This document shows, in pieces, positions 4,681-5,874 of a stretch of DNA of 5,874 bases; the stretch's first letter is position 1, and every line of letters begins with the position of its first letter. The position numbers and the translations under genes are program-made. Source of the stretch: Deltaproteobacteria bacterium (GTDB taxonomy: Bacteria > SAR324 > JACQKK01); the NCBI GenBank assembly GCA_029879595.1, contig JAOUPZ010000201.1, positions 1 to 5,874 on the forward strand, written 5' to 3'. The notes below the pieces were generated by a model. It saw only the letters and a program-made list of their open reading frames with translations, was not told where the DNA came from and did no database searches.

Positions 4681-5718
4681 ATGTACACAAGGAACTGGGA
4701 AGCCCTCCAGCGTCCTCAGAAAATCGAGGTGGATACAAGCACTTACAGCCCCTCTTACGGGAAGTTTACCGTGGAGCCGCTGGAAAAGGGCTTTGGAATA
4801 ACCATTGGACATGCCCTCAGGAGAATCCTGCTGTCGTCTATGCAGGGCTGCGCGGTAATCGCAGTGAAAATCGAGGGTGTTTCGCACGAGTTTGAGTCCA
4901 TAAACGGGGTGCAGGAGGATGTGGTACAGATCATCCTCAACCTGAAATCTCTTCAACTGAAGCAGTTGGAGGATGGTTTACACGAAATGGAACTGGTGGG
5001 AGCCGGCCCGTCCGTGCTCAGAGCCGGGGACATAGTAACCGGCGGGATGGTTGAGATCATGAATCCCGACCAGGTCATCGCCACCCTGGATGAAGGAGCG
5101 GAACTGGAAATGCGGGTCTGGGTAACCATGAACAATGGTTATGTCACCTCCGAGGAAAACAAGATGGAAGACCTTCCTGCGGACGTGATTTACCTGGATT
5201 CGGTCCATACGCCCATCAGGAAGATCAACTATTCGGTGGAAAACGCCCGCGTGGGCCAGCAGACCGACTACGACAGGCTGATCTTTGAGCTGTGGACCAA
5301 CGGCGCCCTGGAGCCGACGGACGCCCTGGCCTACTCATCAAAGATCATGAAGGAGTTCATGAGCATCTTCATCAACTTCGATGAAAAAGAAGTTGAGCCG
5401 GAGGAGCCCAAGGTGGTGATTGACGAGGCCGAGGTGTCGTCCGATGTGAACGACAACCTGTATCGCCCTGTCAGCGAGCTGGAACTTTCGGTGCGGTCCA
5501 TCAACTGCCTCCAGAATGCCCAGATCGAAACCATCGGTGAACTGGTGCAGAGAACAGAACAGGAAATGCTCAAGACCAAGAACTTCGGGCGTAAATCGCT
5601 CAATGAAATCAAGCATATCCTGAACAACATGGGATTGAGCCTGGGCATGAAACTCCAGGGATTCGATCCTAAGAAGAAACCCAAGGCAGCACCGGCACCG
5701 CCGGAAGCGGCACAGTAA
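4681..5718 (+). CDS. rpoA: DNA-directed RNA polymerase alpha subunit
   Basis: 345 residues from the ATG at 4681. A TTG at 4672 is in frame but abuts the Shine-Dalgarno GGGAG (4667-4671), whereas the ATG lies 9 nt from it and gives the family start 'MYTRNW'. The alpha subunit dimerises and nucleates the polymerase core. The N-terminal domain (about 1-235) has 'EPLEKGFGITIGHALRRILL' (32-51), 'GVSHEFESINGVQEDV' (66-81) and 'ARVGQQTDYDRLIFELWTNG' (189-208). An acidic linker (about 235-260) leads to the C-terminal domain (about 261-325): 'RPVSELELSVRSINCLQNA' (262-280) and 'KNFGRKSLNEIK' (300-311). Arg272, Asn275, Lys305 and Ser306 match the E. coli UP-element and activator contacts Arg265, Asn268, Lys298 and Ser299. 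Gln278 replaces E. coli Lys271. The tail (330-345) is rich in Lys, Pro and Ala. rplQ follows after 29 bp. Confidence 0.98.
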   Translation: MYTRNWEALQRPQKIEVDTSTYSPSYGKFTVEPLEKGFGITIGHALRRILLSSMQGCAVIAVKIEGVSHEFESINGVQEDVVQIILNLKSLQLKQLEDGLHEMELVGAGPSVLRAGDIVTGGMVEIMNPDQVIATLDEGAELEMRVWVTMNNGYVTSEENKMEDLPADVIYLDSVHTPIRKINYSVENARVGQQTDYDRLIFELWTNGALEPTDALAYSSKIMKEFMSIFINFDEKEVEPEEPKVVIDEAEVSSDVNDNLYRPVSELELSVRSINCLQNAQIETIGELVQRTEQEMLKTKNFGRKSLNEIKHILNNMGLSLGMKLQGFDPKKKPKAAPAPPEAAQ

Positions 5719-5739
5719 GACAACGGCAAAGTAAGACAA
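5714..5739 (+). repeat. 10-bp direct repeat at the rpoA stop
   Basis: AGTAAGACAA occurs at 5714-5723 and again at 5730-5739, a 16-bp period. The first copy contains the rpoA stop codon TAA (5716-5718). The second lies just before the GAGGT ribosome binding site of rplQ. It looks like a small local duplication; no function is evident. Confidence 0.8.
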
Positions 5740-5747
5740 GAGGTATC

Positions 5748-5874
5748 ATGCGCCATTTGAAATCCGGAAGAGCACTGGGAGTAAGCACGTCTCACCGCCG
5801 GGCAATGATGAGAAACATGGTCACATCACTGGTGGAAACGGAGATGATCCGCACCACCGTGACCAGGGCCAAGG
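5748..5874 (+). CDS. rplQ: 50S ribosomal protein L17 (3' end outside window)
   Basis: The first 42 codons are present and the frame runs off the window end. Whole L17 proteins are commonly about 115-200 residues. The N-terminus begins 'MRHLKSGRALGVSTSHRRAM' and continues 'MRNMVTSLVETEMIRTT', the conserved L17 start with the 'SHR.AM.RNM..SL' signature. L17 binds 23S rRNA near the peptide exit tunnel. GAGGT (5740-5744) lies only 3 nt before the ATG, a close-set ribosome binding site. Its place directly after rpoA is the standard end of the alpha operon, so a terminator or the next operon would be expected soon after, outside the window. Confidence 0.96.
   Translation, partial: MRHLKSGRALGVSTSHRRAMMRNMVTSLVETEMIRTTVTRAK

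Noticed and set aside
5331..5795. 154-residue - strand open frame opposite rpoA and early rplQ
   Set aside because: Spans two genuine genes in antisense; Ser/Leu-rich shadow without motif.

Overview
The window is a stretch of a bacterial ribosomal-protein supercluster: the end of the spc operon running into the alpha operon. All genes are on the + strand, in the order rplO (5' end missing) - secY - adk - infA - rpmJ - rpsM - rpsK - rpsD - rpoA - rplQ (3' end missing). No gene is visibly broken. I see no tRNA, rRNA, mobile element, CRISPR array or foreign-looking insert.

Organism: the order secY-adk-infA-rpmJ, the RpoA start 'MYTRNW..LQRP', the SecY start 'MLSTFQNAFRIEELRNR' and a moderately high G+C content fit a Gram-negative 'deltaproteobacterial' lineage (Desulfobacterota or a relative). 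This is an impression from family resemblance, not a search, and confidence in the phylum is low to moderate. The usual map gene (methionine aminopeptidase) between adk and infA is absent.

Layout: from 1 to 2342, rplO, secY and adk are tightly packed with 11-bp gaps. From 2343 to 4021 the genes are small (infA, rpmJ, rpsM, rpsK) and separated by long gaps of 72, 112, 162, 82 and 168 bp, several of them rich in inverted repeats. From 4022 on, rpsD, rpoA and rplQ are packed again with 29-bp gaps. Start codons are mixed: ATG for secY, adk, rpmJ, rpsK, rpoA and rplQ; GTG for rpsM; TTG for infA and rpsD.

How the genes work together: L15, L36, S13, S11, S4 and L17 are ribosome components. IF-1 acts in translation initiation, RpoA is the RNA polymerase alpha subunit, SecY is the protein-export channel and Adk balances adenine nucleotides. 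S4 is the known translational repressor of the alpha operon in E. coli, where it binds an mRNA pseudoknot at the GUG start of rpsM. The most interesting material here is non-coding. The rpsM leader has a hairpin loop exactly complementary to the bases around the GTG start. The rpsD leader has two strong hairpins and an anti-Shine-Dalgarno segment. The infA-rpmJ gap has a terminator-like hairpin, and the rpoA Shine-Dalgarno sequence lies in a small stem. I found no unknown protein system; the candidate novelty is an RNA regulatory layer spread over several gaps.
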